A DNA stretch of 64,000 nt from Bacteroidota bacterium. GTDB lineage: Bacteria; Bacteroidota; Bacteroidia; Chitinophagales; Chitinophagaceae. Below the pieces are notes generated by a model. That model had not been told where the DNA came from. It did no database searches and saw only the letters and a list, made by a program, of their open reading frames with translations. The stretch is taken from assembly GCA_016868815.1 (NCBI GenBank), contig VGFQ01000003.1:186001-250000 (forward strand), in the 5' to 3' direction. The position numbers and the translations under genes are program-made. This document shows positions 56,963-64,000 of this stretch, piece by piece; position 1 is the stretch's first letter, and each line of letters starts with the position of its first letter.

Positions 56963-56990
56963 TATAAATGTTGACGTATAACCTGCTTTT

Positions 56991-56998
56991 CAAACTTA
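56991..56998 (-). promoter_or_regulatory. Probable -7 box of the OmpA-family gene (TAAGTTTG)
   Basis: An exact TAnnTTTG match on the minus strand, 28 nt upstream of ATG 56962. It indicates separate transcription from the gene at 57121-58506. Confidence 0.55.
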
Positions 56999-57120
56999 TG
57001 GAAGCCGTGAAGATAAATTACCTATGAATCAATTGCAAGATGGTAGCTTTGATATTTATCCTGGTGATGCCGGGTGGCCATCGGCATATCGGGGGAAAAT
57101 CTTATGCGATCACTTTATTT

Positions 57121-58506
57121 TTAACTCTTTCGGATAGGCTTCCGAAAGCGGATCATGGCGCTGGTTTTTTCTGTGCTTTCCAGCCTGGCTTCATAACGCA
57201 CTCCATCCACATACATAATCAGTAAAGATGTATTCGGTGGTATGGTTCCCATATTTTCTGCTACCATCGTTATGTCTGCACTGTCTTTGATGGCTGTCAC
57301 AGGTATCCCCATGGTATGAGCTGTTGCTCGCAGGCGTATATGGGATGCTATCAATTTTTTGTCGAGAAAGATGGAAATAGAGTCTCCGTCGACTTCTGCG
57401 TGATCATAGAAATGAAGCCATAAGGTATCTCCTGCTACTTCGATTTCCTGAACTAGGTTTTTACTCCGGGTCACAAACATTTCCTCTGACTTTGGCTCGG
57501 AAAGGGTGGGTAGATGGAGTGGTTGTGGAAGTGGAGATGGCTTGTTCTCCATTGCTTCCTTGGGATCCCGGGTCTTTGTGGGCTGGATAGGCGAAGGTGC
57601 TGATGGTAAAGGCTGTCTTGGCTCATCTGTACTGACTTGTGCTGGCTTTGACGTTCGTCCTTGCGGAGTCGTACGCACAACGGGTTGGGTAGCCTTTGAC
57701 ACCTTGGATATTATCTTCTCCTGCGCTGAGTCGACGCGCTGGGGGGCTTCTTTGGCGTCCCTCTGGCGTATCGTCGGCTCCGGGGGGATGGGAGTGGGCG
57801 TCGGAGCCACTACAGGTCTTGGAGTGGTCTGTACGACAGGATTCGAAGGAGCAGACTGTGCTGGCACAATGGCTTTGGGGGAGGCAGGCGACTCCACAAC
57901 GGGGCGCTCTGAACGTTGTATTGGTTTGGATGCAGGAGGATTTTCTTCCTTCCTGGGGAATAGTTTTGCATCCTCGATGCCTAGGTCAATTCGCACGATT
58001 CCGGTCTTGACGTCATCCTGAAAGTCAATTTCTGCCGTCTTTTTCAGGTGGACGGGTATTTCCCATGTACGTCCTGACCAGGTACTGATATGTGCCGTGC
58101 CGTCTAATTTAAGCGTTGAACCATCCGGGCAGTTGAAGTCGGTATGGAAGGTCATGCCTATCGGCAGCAGATCCGGTACAGTCCGTCCGTTCTCATCATG
58201 GCCGGAGAGGGCTGCATGCCACCAGGTGACTGAGCCATCGTATGGATTGACATATCCATTGACGGGCATCCGTACATGATGGTTCCCTTGTGTGCGGTAA
58301 TCAGATAGCCCCCGGAGGCTATCACCATCGCGGACCATCGTCATTTCAACCCAGTAAGACCGACCTGCTCCAAAGGTCTGGGCACCAATGCGTCCTTTCC
58401 AAACACCGCTCATTGGCTGGGAAAAACCTGCCATCGACAGCGAGGTGAGCGCTGTACATAGGATAGATAGGATTGGCCAGCACCCATTGGTGGCAAACAG
58501 AGGCAT
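57121..58506 (-). CDS. Exported protein with Pro-rich linker and the domain shared with the OmpA-family neighbour
   Basis: The product is 461 residues with a signal peptide (about 1-30). Residues 30-165 are a beta-rich domain (SGVWKGRIGAQTFG, LRGLSDYRTQGNH) of no known family. Residues of about 190-345 are a low-complexity Pro/Thr/Ser/Gln linker. The C-terminal domain (EVAGDTLWLHFYDHAEVDGDS, VAENMGTIPPNTSLLIMYVDG, SAMIRFRKP) matches the middle domain of the OmpA-family protein 158 bp downstream. The linker suggests a bridge across a gap in the envelope (inference). Confidence 0.75.
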   Translation of the reverse strand: MPLFATNGCWPILSILCTALTSLSMAGFSQPMSGVWKGRIGAQTFGAGRSYWVEMTMVRDGDSLRGLSDYRTQGNHHVRMPVNGYVNPYDGSVTWWHAALSGHDENGRTVPDLLPIGMTFHTDFNCPDGSTLKLDGTAHISTWSGRTWEIPVHLKKTAEIDFQDDVKTGIVRIDLGIEDAKLFPRKEENPPASKPIQRSERPVVESPASPKAIVPAQSAPSNPVVQTTPRPVVAPTPTPIPPEPTIRQRDAKEAPQRVDSAQEKIISKVSKATQPVVRTTPQGRTSKPAQVSTDEPRQPLPSAPSPIQPTKTRDPKEAMENKPSPLPQPLHLPTLSEPKSEEMFVTRSKNLVQEIEVAGDTLWLHFYDHAEVDGDSISIFLDKKLIASHIRLRATAHTMGIPVTAIKDSADITMVAENMGTIPPNTSLLIMYVDGVRYEARLESTEKTSAMIRFRKPIRKS

Positions 58507-58563
58507 GGTGTGAAAATATAACTTCCAAAAATCAGATAAAAGGGTCCCCCCTATTTCTGTTTA

Positions 58564-58571
58564 TATTTTTG
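58564..58571 (+). promoter_or_regulatory. Probable -7 box of the M23 peptidase gene (TATTTTTG)
   Basis: An exact TAnnTTTG match lies 17 nt upstream of ATG 58589. It leaves a leader of about ten bases. Confidence 0.55.
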
Positions 58572-58588
58572 GAATTTTTAACGGACGT

Positions 58589-59350
58589 ATGCCCCGCACT
58601 ATAATCCGTACCTTCCAACGGATCATCCATTTGTGGGCACTTTCTAACTATTTCTACATGATGAAATCCCGTCTATCAGCCTTGTTGTCCATATCATCCA
58701 ACCATATCTTCCCTCTTCTCTCTGCTCATGCCTCTGGGCGAAGCGTAGGCATGGATCTGTCTGCAGGTAACCCCCGCTTCCCTCCAAAAGTATTCGAGGA
58801 CATAAAACTTTTTACGGCAGCCGTCGAAACCTATCTGAAGGAAATGGATGCCGACTTTGCCTTCGGTGGATATGGTGAATGCAGGGACATCTATTCGGCC
58901 AGCCGGGTTTTTGATGCCGATGCTGAACTTGAGCCCCGCCGGTTCCATCTGGGACTGGACATCTGGGGCCCCGCCGGCACACCGGTCTATGCCCCTATCT
59001 CCGGAACCGTCCATAGCAAGGGCTTTCGGCCAGCAGCTGGCGACTATGGTGCGGTTGTCATCCTACAGCATGCCTGGGGAGGCCATGTTTTCTATAGTCT
59101 CTACGGGCACCTGTCTGCTTCTGACTTAATTTTTCAGGAAGGCGACTTCCTGAAGGCCGGCACCTGTATTGGCCATTTTGGCCATCCCGAAGAAAACGGT
59201 TGCTGGCCACCCCATCTGCACGTACAGCTGATATGCGATATGGAAGGCAATAAAGGTGATTATCCCGGCGTATGCCGGTATACAGAAAGGCATCACTACT
59301 TGGCCAACTGCCCTGATCCAGCCCCCTTGCTGGGCCCCATGTATCGATGA
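58589..59350 (+). CDS. M23 family metallopeptidase
   Basis: The product is 253 residues from ATG 58589; ATG 58658 is an alternative. The peptidase core starts at about 120: HLGLDIWGPAGTPVYAPISG with the first His-x3-Asp, YSLYGHLS, and WPPHLHVQL with the H-x-H pair. After it comes NKGDYPGVCRYTER and LANCPDP, an extension typical of a Bacteroidota subgroup of M23. It has no lysostaphin-type signal peptide that I can see, so localisation is unclear. It cleaves peptide cross-links in cell wall, or acts on short peptides in this subgroup (inference). Confidence 0.82.
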   Translation: MPRTIIRTFQRIIHLWALSNYFYMMKSRLSALLSISSNHIFPLLSAHASGRSVGMDLSAGNPRFPPKVFEDIKLFTAAVETYLKEMDADFAFGGYGECRDIYSASRVFDADAELEPRRFHLGLDIWGPAGTPVYAPISGTVHSKGFRPAAGDYGAVVILQHAWGGHVFYSLYGHLSASDLIFQEGDFLKAGTCIGHFGHPEENGCWPPHLHVQLICDMEGNKGDYPGVCRYTERHHYLANCPDPAPLLGPMYR

Positions 59351-59431
59351 TATGAGGGCCAATAGGGAACCGCGTTCTTCCCAGGGCCGAAAAATCAGTA
59401 CGGGCAAATGCCCTAAGCGTATTTTTACAGC

Positions 59432-60469
59432 ATGGCGAACCCACATCTTGAACCCGGGAGGGCCTCATCCATCGGCTCTGATGCGGAGTATGAAAATGTC
59501 ATACGTCCAGGTAAAATCGAGGATTTCTCCGGGCAGCCGGCCATCATAGCAAACCTTCGTGTATTCATCCAGGCAGCCCGGATGCGGGGGGAAGCCCTGG
59601 ATCATGTCTTATTTCATGGACCTCCCGGATTAGGCAAAACAACCCTGTCGCGCATAGTGGCCAATGAGCTGGGGGTGCAGATCCGCGAGACATCAGGGCC
59701 TGTCATAGAGAAGCCGGCAGATCTGGCAGGACTCCTCACCGGTCTTCAACGACATGATGTCCTCTTCATTGATGAGATCCATCGCCTGAGTACCCTGGTA
59801 GAGGAATACCTCTATTCTGCCATGGAAGATTTTCGCATCGACATCATGATTGACAGCGGTCCAAACGCCCGCAGCATACAGATAAACCTCAATCCCTTTA
59901 CCCTGATAGGTGCTACCACCCGCAGCGGGTTACTCACCGCACCCCTACTCTCTCGTTTTGCAATCCGATCCCGGCTGGAGTATTATTGTGCAGAGACCCT
60001 CCAAAAAATTCTGCTTAGGTCTGCCGGCATTCTGCAGGTGCGCATATCCGAGGAGGCATCGCTGGAGATTGCCCGCCGTAGTCGTGCTACCCCGCGCATC
60101 GCGAACGGACTGTTGAGGCGGGTGCGTGATTTCGCACAAGTGCTGGGTGACGGACAAATTGACCTTGAGATTACGCGGCATGCGCTCAAAGCCCTGCAAG
60201 TGGATGCATATGGACTGGATGAGATGGACAACCGCATCCTTTCGGCCATCATCGATAAGTTCAAAGGTGGGCCGGTAGGCATTACAACCATCGCCACAGC
60301 CGTGGGGGAAGAGCCGGGCACCATCGAAGAAGTATATGAGCCCTTTCTGATTCAGGAGGGCTTTCTAAAGCGGACGCCCAGGGGCCGTGAGGTGACTCCC
60401 CGCGCCTACGAGCACCTCGGCAAACACTTTTCGGATAACGGAGGTGCGCAGGGACTCCTGTTCCCTTGA
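59432..60469 (+). CDS. ruvB: Holliday junction branch migration helicase RuvB
   Basis: The product is 345 residues. It has Walker [10 protein letters not shown], Walker [10 protein letters not shown], sensor 1 GATTRSG, arginine finger region [14 protein letters not shown], and the C-terminal winged helix ending [18 protein letters not shown] box-like TATTTTTA (59421-59428) ends 3 nt before the ATG, one base off consensus. It works with RuvA and with RuvC encoded at 52.8 kb. Confidence 0.94.
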   Translation: MANPHLEPGRASSIGSDAEYENVIRPGKIEDFSGQPAIIANLRVFIQAARMRGEALDHVLFHGPPGLGKTTLSRIVANELGVQIRETSGPVIEKPADLAGLLTGLQRHDVLFIDEIHRLSTLVEEYLYSAMEDFRIDIMIDSGPNARSIQINLNPFTLIGATTRSGLLTAPLLSRFAIRSRLEYYCAETLQKILLRSAGILQVRISEEASLEIARRSRATPRIANGLLRRVRDFAQVLGDGQIDLEITRHALKALQVDAYGLDEMDNRILSAIIDKFKGGPVGITTIATAVGEEPGTIEEVYEPFLIQEGFLKRTPRGREVTPRAYEHLGKHFSDNGGAQGLLFP

Positions 60470-60472
60470 GGG

Positions 60473-61180
60473 TCAGGGTTCCTTGATCTCTAGCCGAAAG
60501 CCTTCGCCATGCTGGTTTTTGATCTGTATGGTCGGGTCCTTGGCCAGTAATTTCCTGAGCTTGGCAATGTAGACATCCATGCTCCGCCCATTGAAATAAG
60601 TGTCACTTCCCCAAATCTTTTTCAAGGCTGCCTCCCGAGGCAGCAGGTTATTTTTGAATTCTACGAGTATGCGCAGAAGCTCATTCTCCTTCGGTGACAG
60701 GGTATACGGCTCCCCATCCCATACCAGTTCGCGGTGCCTCGGGGTGAAGGTGAACTTTCCGATTTCAAAGACGGCGTTGGTATGCTCCCGGGTGACGTCT
60801 TCATTGCGCTTCAGCATGGCCTTTATCTTCATCATCAGCACTTCTGTATCGAAGGGCTTGGTGATATAGTCGTCCGCCCCAAGCTTGTACCCTGTGATCA
60901 TATCTTCTTTCATGGTCTTGGCCGTAATGAAGAATAGTGGCACATCATGGTCGATATCTCGAATTTCTTCGGCCAGCTGAAATCCATCCATGTGCGGCAT
61001 CATGACATCCAGCAGGCATATGTCGAACTTCTCCCGCTGAAAGGCTGCCAGCCCAAGCCGGCCGTCTCTTTCCAGGACGACATGAAAGTCGTGCAGTTCC
61101 AGGAAGCTCTTCAATACGATCCCCAGGCTGCTATCGTCTTCGCAGATCAGGATCTTCTTTTTGGCATGCTCAGTTGTCAT
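60473..61180 (-). CDS. RprY-like OmpR-family response regulator, no adjacent kinase
   Basis: The product is 235 residues. Its receiver domain has ICEDDSSLG, phosphoacceptor Asp in ICLLDVMMPHMDGF, Thr and Lys in FITAKTMKEDM and ADDYITKPF. The winged helix has FTPRHRELVWDGEPYTLSPKENELL and NGRSMDVYIAKLRKLL. The pattern is close to the Bacteroidota RprY group. It converges with ruvB across 3 bp, and the next gene is a GroES-like protein, so its kinase lies elsewhere. Confidence 0.82.
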   Translation of the reverse strand: MTTEHAKKKILICEDDSSLGIVLKSFLELHDFHVVLERDGRLGLAAFQREKFDICLLDVMMPHMDGFQLAEEIRDIDHDVPLFFITAKTMKEDMITGYKLGADDYITKPFDTEVLMMKIKAMLKRNEDVTREHTNAVFEIGKFTFTPRHRELVWDGEPYTLSPKENELLRILVEFKNNLLPREAALKKIWGSDTYFNGRSMDVYIAKLRKLLAKDPTIQIKNQHGEGFRLEIKEP

Positions 61181-61323
61181 ACATTAAATTTTACATCCAA
61201 ATGAATCGAATTTTGCCGGAATGCATTGCATGCCTCCGGATAAAGTTTTGTTAAACAAAACCAATGCCATAATCTTTGTGTTTTCGATGTACGTCGGCGT
61301 CACCAGAGATATTTCATTTAATC

Positions 61324-61695
61324 ATGCAACTCACCTCAGACAATCGCTTCCGCAACTTGGTCGTCATTGGCGACAGAGTTTTGATCAGGCCTTCCCGGCC
61401 CAATGAAAAAACAGAAAGTGGCCTCTACCTTCCCCCTGGGGTGCAGGAGAGGGAAAAAGTCCAGCAAGGATATGTGATGAAGACGGGCCCTGGCTATGCT
61501 ATTCCCATGCCTGTGGAAGACGAGCCCTGGAAGAACGAAGGAGATGCCGTCCGGTATGTGCCTTTACAAGCCCGGGAAGGGGACCTGGCGATCTTCCTGC
61601 TGAGTGGAGCGACAGAAGTCATCTATGGGGGTGACAAATATTTCATCGTCCCCCAAAGTGCCATCCTCATGCTGGAACGGGATGAGGATTGGTAA
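61324..61695 (+). CDS. GroES-like co-chaperonin family protein
   Basis: The product is 123 residues from ATG 61324, longer than the 95 or so residues of GroES. It begins VVIGDRVLIRPSRPNEKTESGLYLP and ends EVIYGGDKYFIVPQSAILML, the two ends of the Cpn10 fold. A central insert (PGYAIPMPVEDEPWKNEGDAVRYVPLQARE) replaces part of the usual body and mobile loop region. There is no groEL nearby, so this is a stand-alone paralogue. Confidence 0.8.
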   Translation: MQLTSDNRFRNLVVIGDRVLIRPSRPNEKTESGLYLPPGVQEREKVQQGYVMKTGPGYAIPMPVEDEPWKNEGDAVRYVPLQAREGDLAIFLLSGATEVIYGGDKYFIVPQSAILMLERDEDW

Positions 61696-61767
61696 ATGCG
61701 AGGTGTGTAGGAATGCACATGCCCGAAACGATACGCTGCAGTAGAACTATCCTTCTATCCCCTCCTC

Positions 61768-63324
61768 ATGACCGATCAGAGCGCTTTTAAGGCTACCATC
61801 GATGCAGGATATGCATTTCAGGGCGACAGCTTCCCCCTGGGTTGCGCCATGTTAGAGGGCAAGCCCCTGAAAGGAACGTGGGTACGGCTGCCGCTGCAGA
61901 CCCTAAACAGGCACGGTCTTGTGGCAGGCGCGACAGGCACTGGCAAAACCAAGACGCTTCAAGTGCTGGCTGAGGGTTTGAGCGATGCAAGCGTACCTGT
62001 ACTCATGATGGATATCAAAGGCGATCTGAGTGGTATGGCTGCGGCCGGTACTGTGAGCGACCGGGTACAGTCGCGGGTCGATCTGACTGGCATTCCCTGG
62101 CAGCCTGCAGCATATCCCGTCGAATTGCTCAGCCTGAGCCATGAGCCAGGCGTCCGCCTGCGCAGCACGATCATCGAGTTTGGCCCCATCCTGTTATCCA
62201 AGATCTTGGGTCTCAATGAAACGCAGGAAGGCATTGTCTCTCTTATCTTTAAATATTGCGATGACCAGCAGATGCCGATCCTGGACCTGAAGGATTTTAT
62301 CAAAGTGCTTCAGTTTGTCGGCAACGAAGGCAGAAAAGAACTGGAAGGGCAGTATGGGAAAATATCGACGGCCACGACGGGCACCATTCTGCGTAAAGTG
62401 GTGGAACTCCAGCAGCAAGGCGCTGATTCATTTTTTGGAGAGCTTTCCTTTGACGTAGAAGACCTGATGCGCATTGCGCCTGACGGCAGAGGGGTCATAC
62501 ACATGCTTCGGTTGTCTGACATGCAAAACCGCCCAAAGCTGTTTTCTACCTTTATGCTAGGCTTGCTGGCGGAGTTGTATGCCACCTTGCCCGAAGAAGG
62601 AGACCTGGACCGTCCGAAACTCGTCCTATTTATCGATGAGGCCCATCTGGTCTTTCAGGAAGCTACAGCCGCCTTGCTGCAGCAGATGGAGACCGTCATA
62701 AAACTTATCCGCTCAAAAGGCGTCGGAATCTTCTTCTGTACTCAGAATCCTCAGGACATCCCCGCCCCGGTGCTCAGTCAGCTGGGCCTTAAAGTCCAGC
62801 ATGCCCTGAGGGCATTTACAGCTGCCGACCGAAAGGCCATCCGTACGGCCGCTGAAAACTATCCTGAATCCGGATATTACCAGGTCGATGCGTTGATGAC
62901 ACAGTTGGGCATTGGAGAAGCCCTCGTGACCATGCTCAATGAGCAAGGCATTCCAACCCCCCTTGTACATACCTGCCTTCGTCCACCGTCCTCCAGAATG
63001 GGTACTTTGTCAAATGAAGAGATCCTGTCACTGGTCGCTTCTTCCCCCTTAGTGTCTAAATACGATCGCGCACTAGACATCCACAGCGCTTATGAAATGC
63101 TCTCAGAAAAACTCCAGCAGCGGGCAAATTCTTCCGATGATCCGGAGCGGACACTTCGCAGCGGCGGATCCACCCGCAAAGAGCCGACGACCCTGGAAAA
63201 TATCTTGGAAAGCCCCGTAGCCAGGCAGGTGGGTAGAACAGCTGCCAGCATCCTGACCCGCAGCTTGTTGGGTGCGCTTGGATTCACCAGCCGCCCCCGA
63301 AAAAGAGGCAGCAGCCTTTTCTAA
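61768..63324 (+). CDS. HerA-like ATPase (DUF853 family)
   Basis: The product is 518 residues. Walker A is AGATGTGKTKT, Walker B is LVLFIDEAHLVF, and the later motif FFCTQNPQDIPAPVLSQLG is typical of the DUF853 branch of HerA/FtsK-type ATPases. It ends in a basic tail (RPRKRGSS). The family is widespread in bacteria with no proven role; DNA translocation is the expected activity. No NurA nuclease lies next to it. Confidence 0.85.
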   Translation: MTDQSAFKATIDAGYAFQGDSFPLGCAMLEGKPLKGTWVRLPLQTLNRHGLVAGATGTGKTKTLQVLAEGLSDASVPVLMMDIKGDLSGMAAAGTVSDRVQSRVDLTGIPWQPAAYPVELLSLSHEPGVRLRSTIIEFGPILLSKILGLNETQEGIVSLIFKYCDDQQMPILDLKDFIKVLQFVGNEGRKELEGQYGKISTATTGTILRKVVELQQQGADSFFGELSFDVEDLMRIAPDGRGVIHMLRLSDMQNRPKLFSTFMLGLLAELYATLPEEGDLDRPKLVLFIDEAHLVFQEATAALLQQMETVIKLIRSKGVGIFFCTQNPQDIPAPVLSQLGLKVQHALRAFTAADRKAIRTAAENYPESGYYQVDALMTQLGIGEALVTMLNEQGIPTPLVHTCLRPPSSRMGTLSNEEILSLVASSPLVSKYDRALDIHSAYEMLSEKLQQRANSSDDPERTLRSGGSTRKEPTTLENILESPVARQVGRTAASILTRSLLGALGFTSRPRKRGSSLF

Positions 63325-63439
63325 TCGTTAATCTTACCCCTGTACTGCAGCTTATGTGCTAGTAATCATAAGATTATGTGGCTAAATGGCGGTACGAGGA
63401 TTTTTATAAGGCACCCCTTTTTTCAGACGAAAAATTTCT

Positions 63440-63447
63440 TATGTTTG
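63440..63447 (+). promoter_or_regulatory. Isolated -7-like box without a following gene (TATGTTTG)
   Basis: An exact TAnnTTTG match after the HerA-like gene. No open frame follows before the terminator at 63482, so it may be chance or drive a very short RNA. Confidence 0.25.
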
Positions 63448-63481
63448 TGACGGTTTTTCATAGGATATTGGATTTTAAACG

Positions 63482-63512
63482 GCCTGGATTTCTATCCGGG
63501 CTTCTTTTTTTT
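63482..63512 (+). terminator. Intrinsic terminator after the HerA-like gene
   Basis: An 8-bp stem GCCTGGAT/ATCCGGGC (one T-G pair) with a TTCT loop is followed by a T-run. It reaches the recQ stop codon on the other strand. Confidence 0.82.
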
Positions 63513-64000
63513 AGGACCGCCAATGCAATTTTCCATCCTCATCTAGAATCAGGTATCCTTCCTTTCTCAGGGCCTCTATTGAACTTTTGAACAAAGCTTC
63601 GTTGCTGGAAAGCCTGGGGGCTAGTATGTCCAGTGCCAGTGGTTGGGAGTCTAGGGCTGCTTTGATCTTCAGGCTCATCTGGTGCACTTCGCTTGAAGTG
63701 AACGTGGTCTTGTCTCGCGCCAGGCAGATATCACAGTGCCCACAATCCCGGATCGAATGATCTCCAAAGTATTGGCCTATATAGGCGGCCCTGCAATTGT
63801 TTGTGCTCAAATAGCCGACCATACCTGCAATGCGTTCGGAATAGTGTTGTTTTCTTTCCAGATAGGCAGCCATGTCTATATATAAGTCATCTGCTTTGAC
63901 CCTGTTTTGCAGGAAACGGATATGAGGGCTTTCCAGGGCGGGCTGATAGATAATTATGCCAATGCGATGAAGCCGGGTCAGCTGCTGACGGATTAGGGCC
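63511..64000 (-). CDS. recQ: ATP-dependent DNA helicase RecQ, C-terminal part (runs off the window)
   Basis: The visible 163 codons are open to the window edge, so the 5' part lies beyond it. The zinc-binding domain is clear: C-R-A-A-Y-I-G-Q-Y-F-G followed by DCGHCDICLARD, which gives the four Cys ligands. Upstream in the frame comes HIRFLQNRVKADDLYID and YLERKQHYSERIAGMVGY, as in RecQ before the zinc site. After it comes a winged-helix-like end (LSSNEALFKSSIEALRKEGYL). No HRDC domain follows, so it is a short-form RecQ. Confidence 0.85.
   Translation of the reverse strand, partial: ALIRQQLTRLHRIGIIIYQPALESPHIRFLQNRVKADDLYIDMAAYLERKQHYSERIAGMVGYLSTNNCRAAYIGQYFGDHSIRDCGHCDICLARDKTTFTSSEVHQMSLKIKAALDSQPLALDILAPRLSSNEALFKSSIEALRKEGYLILDEDGKLHWRS

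Noticed and set aside
57069-57089. Hairpin ATGCCG/CGGCAT downstream of the gene at 57121 as a terminator
   Set aside because: No T-run follows on the minus strand.

Overview
The window looks like chromosome of a GC-rich member of the Bacteroidota, most likely near Chitinophagaceae. The reasons are: a secreted nuclease-like protein with a C-terminal type IX secretion sorting domain; a TonB-dependent receptor; Bacteroidota-restricted families (DUF5690, DUF3098, DUF3108); the ftsX-DUF3098-uppP gene order; an atpB with a long presequence; repeated promoter boxes of the TAnnTTTG type; and few Shine-Dalgarno sequences. Base composition is high for the phylum (high fifties % GC by eye, not computed). 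I found no tRNA, rRNA, CRISPR array or insertion sequence.

Region by region. (1) 1-12.3 kb holds exported phosphoester hydrolases: three YncE-propeller/phosphoesterase paralogues, one of which also carries an N-terminal PI-PLC/GDPD-like domain, and two endonuclease/exonuclease/phosphatase-fold proteins. It also holds a chimeric gene remnant (74-481) and a decayed DUF433/DUF5615 toxin-antitoxin pair (6.2-6.6 kb). (2) 12.4-24 kb holds an LpxH-type phosphatase with a glycosyltransferase, a TonB receptor, DUF5690, a PhoBR-like two-component pair, a 735-residue exported protein with a possible caspase-like domain, and an ABC exporter. (3) 24-28.4 kb is the ATP synthase operon atpBEFHA, closed by a terminator right after atpA and without atpG. 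(4) 28.4-30.3 kb is an ABC-2 transporter. (5) 30.3-35.3 kb is a compact one-strand cassette: TauE/SafE-like permease, SoxB-like metallophosphatase, TsdA-like dihaem cytochrome c and two YeeE/YedE half-transporters. A perfect CRP-type palindrome precedes it and a terminator closes it, so it looks like a thiosulfate uptake and oxidation unit.

(6) 35.3-40.3 kb holds a Gfo/Idh/MocA oxidoreductase, a formylglycine-generating-enzyme-like protein, a broken PHB-depolymerase-type lipoprotein gene, a TIM-barrel isomerase and a LolA-like protein. (7) 40.3-54.6 kb is mainly housekeeping: pdxA, rsmA, a 2-hydroxyacid dehydrogenase, leuS, ftsX, uppP, an MFS permease, an MBL hydrolase, a flippase-like protein, ruvC, a HIT protein and greA. 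(8) 54.6-58.5 kb is visibly more AT-rich and codes for a YegP-like protein, an OmpA-family protein, and a neighbour sharing an uncharacterised domain with it. (9) 58.5-64 kb holds an M23 peptidase, ruvB, an orphan RprY-like response regulator, a GroES-like protein, a HerA-like ATPase and the 3' end of recQ, which runs off the window.

The main leads are the sulfur cassette with its CRP-type site, the phosphoesterase cluster with the three-domain fusion, the caspase-like envelope protein, and the repeated placement of TAnnTTTG boxes directly against start codons, which suggests leaderless transcripts.
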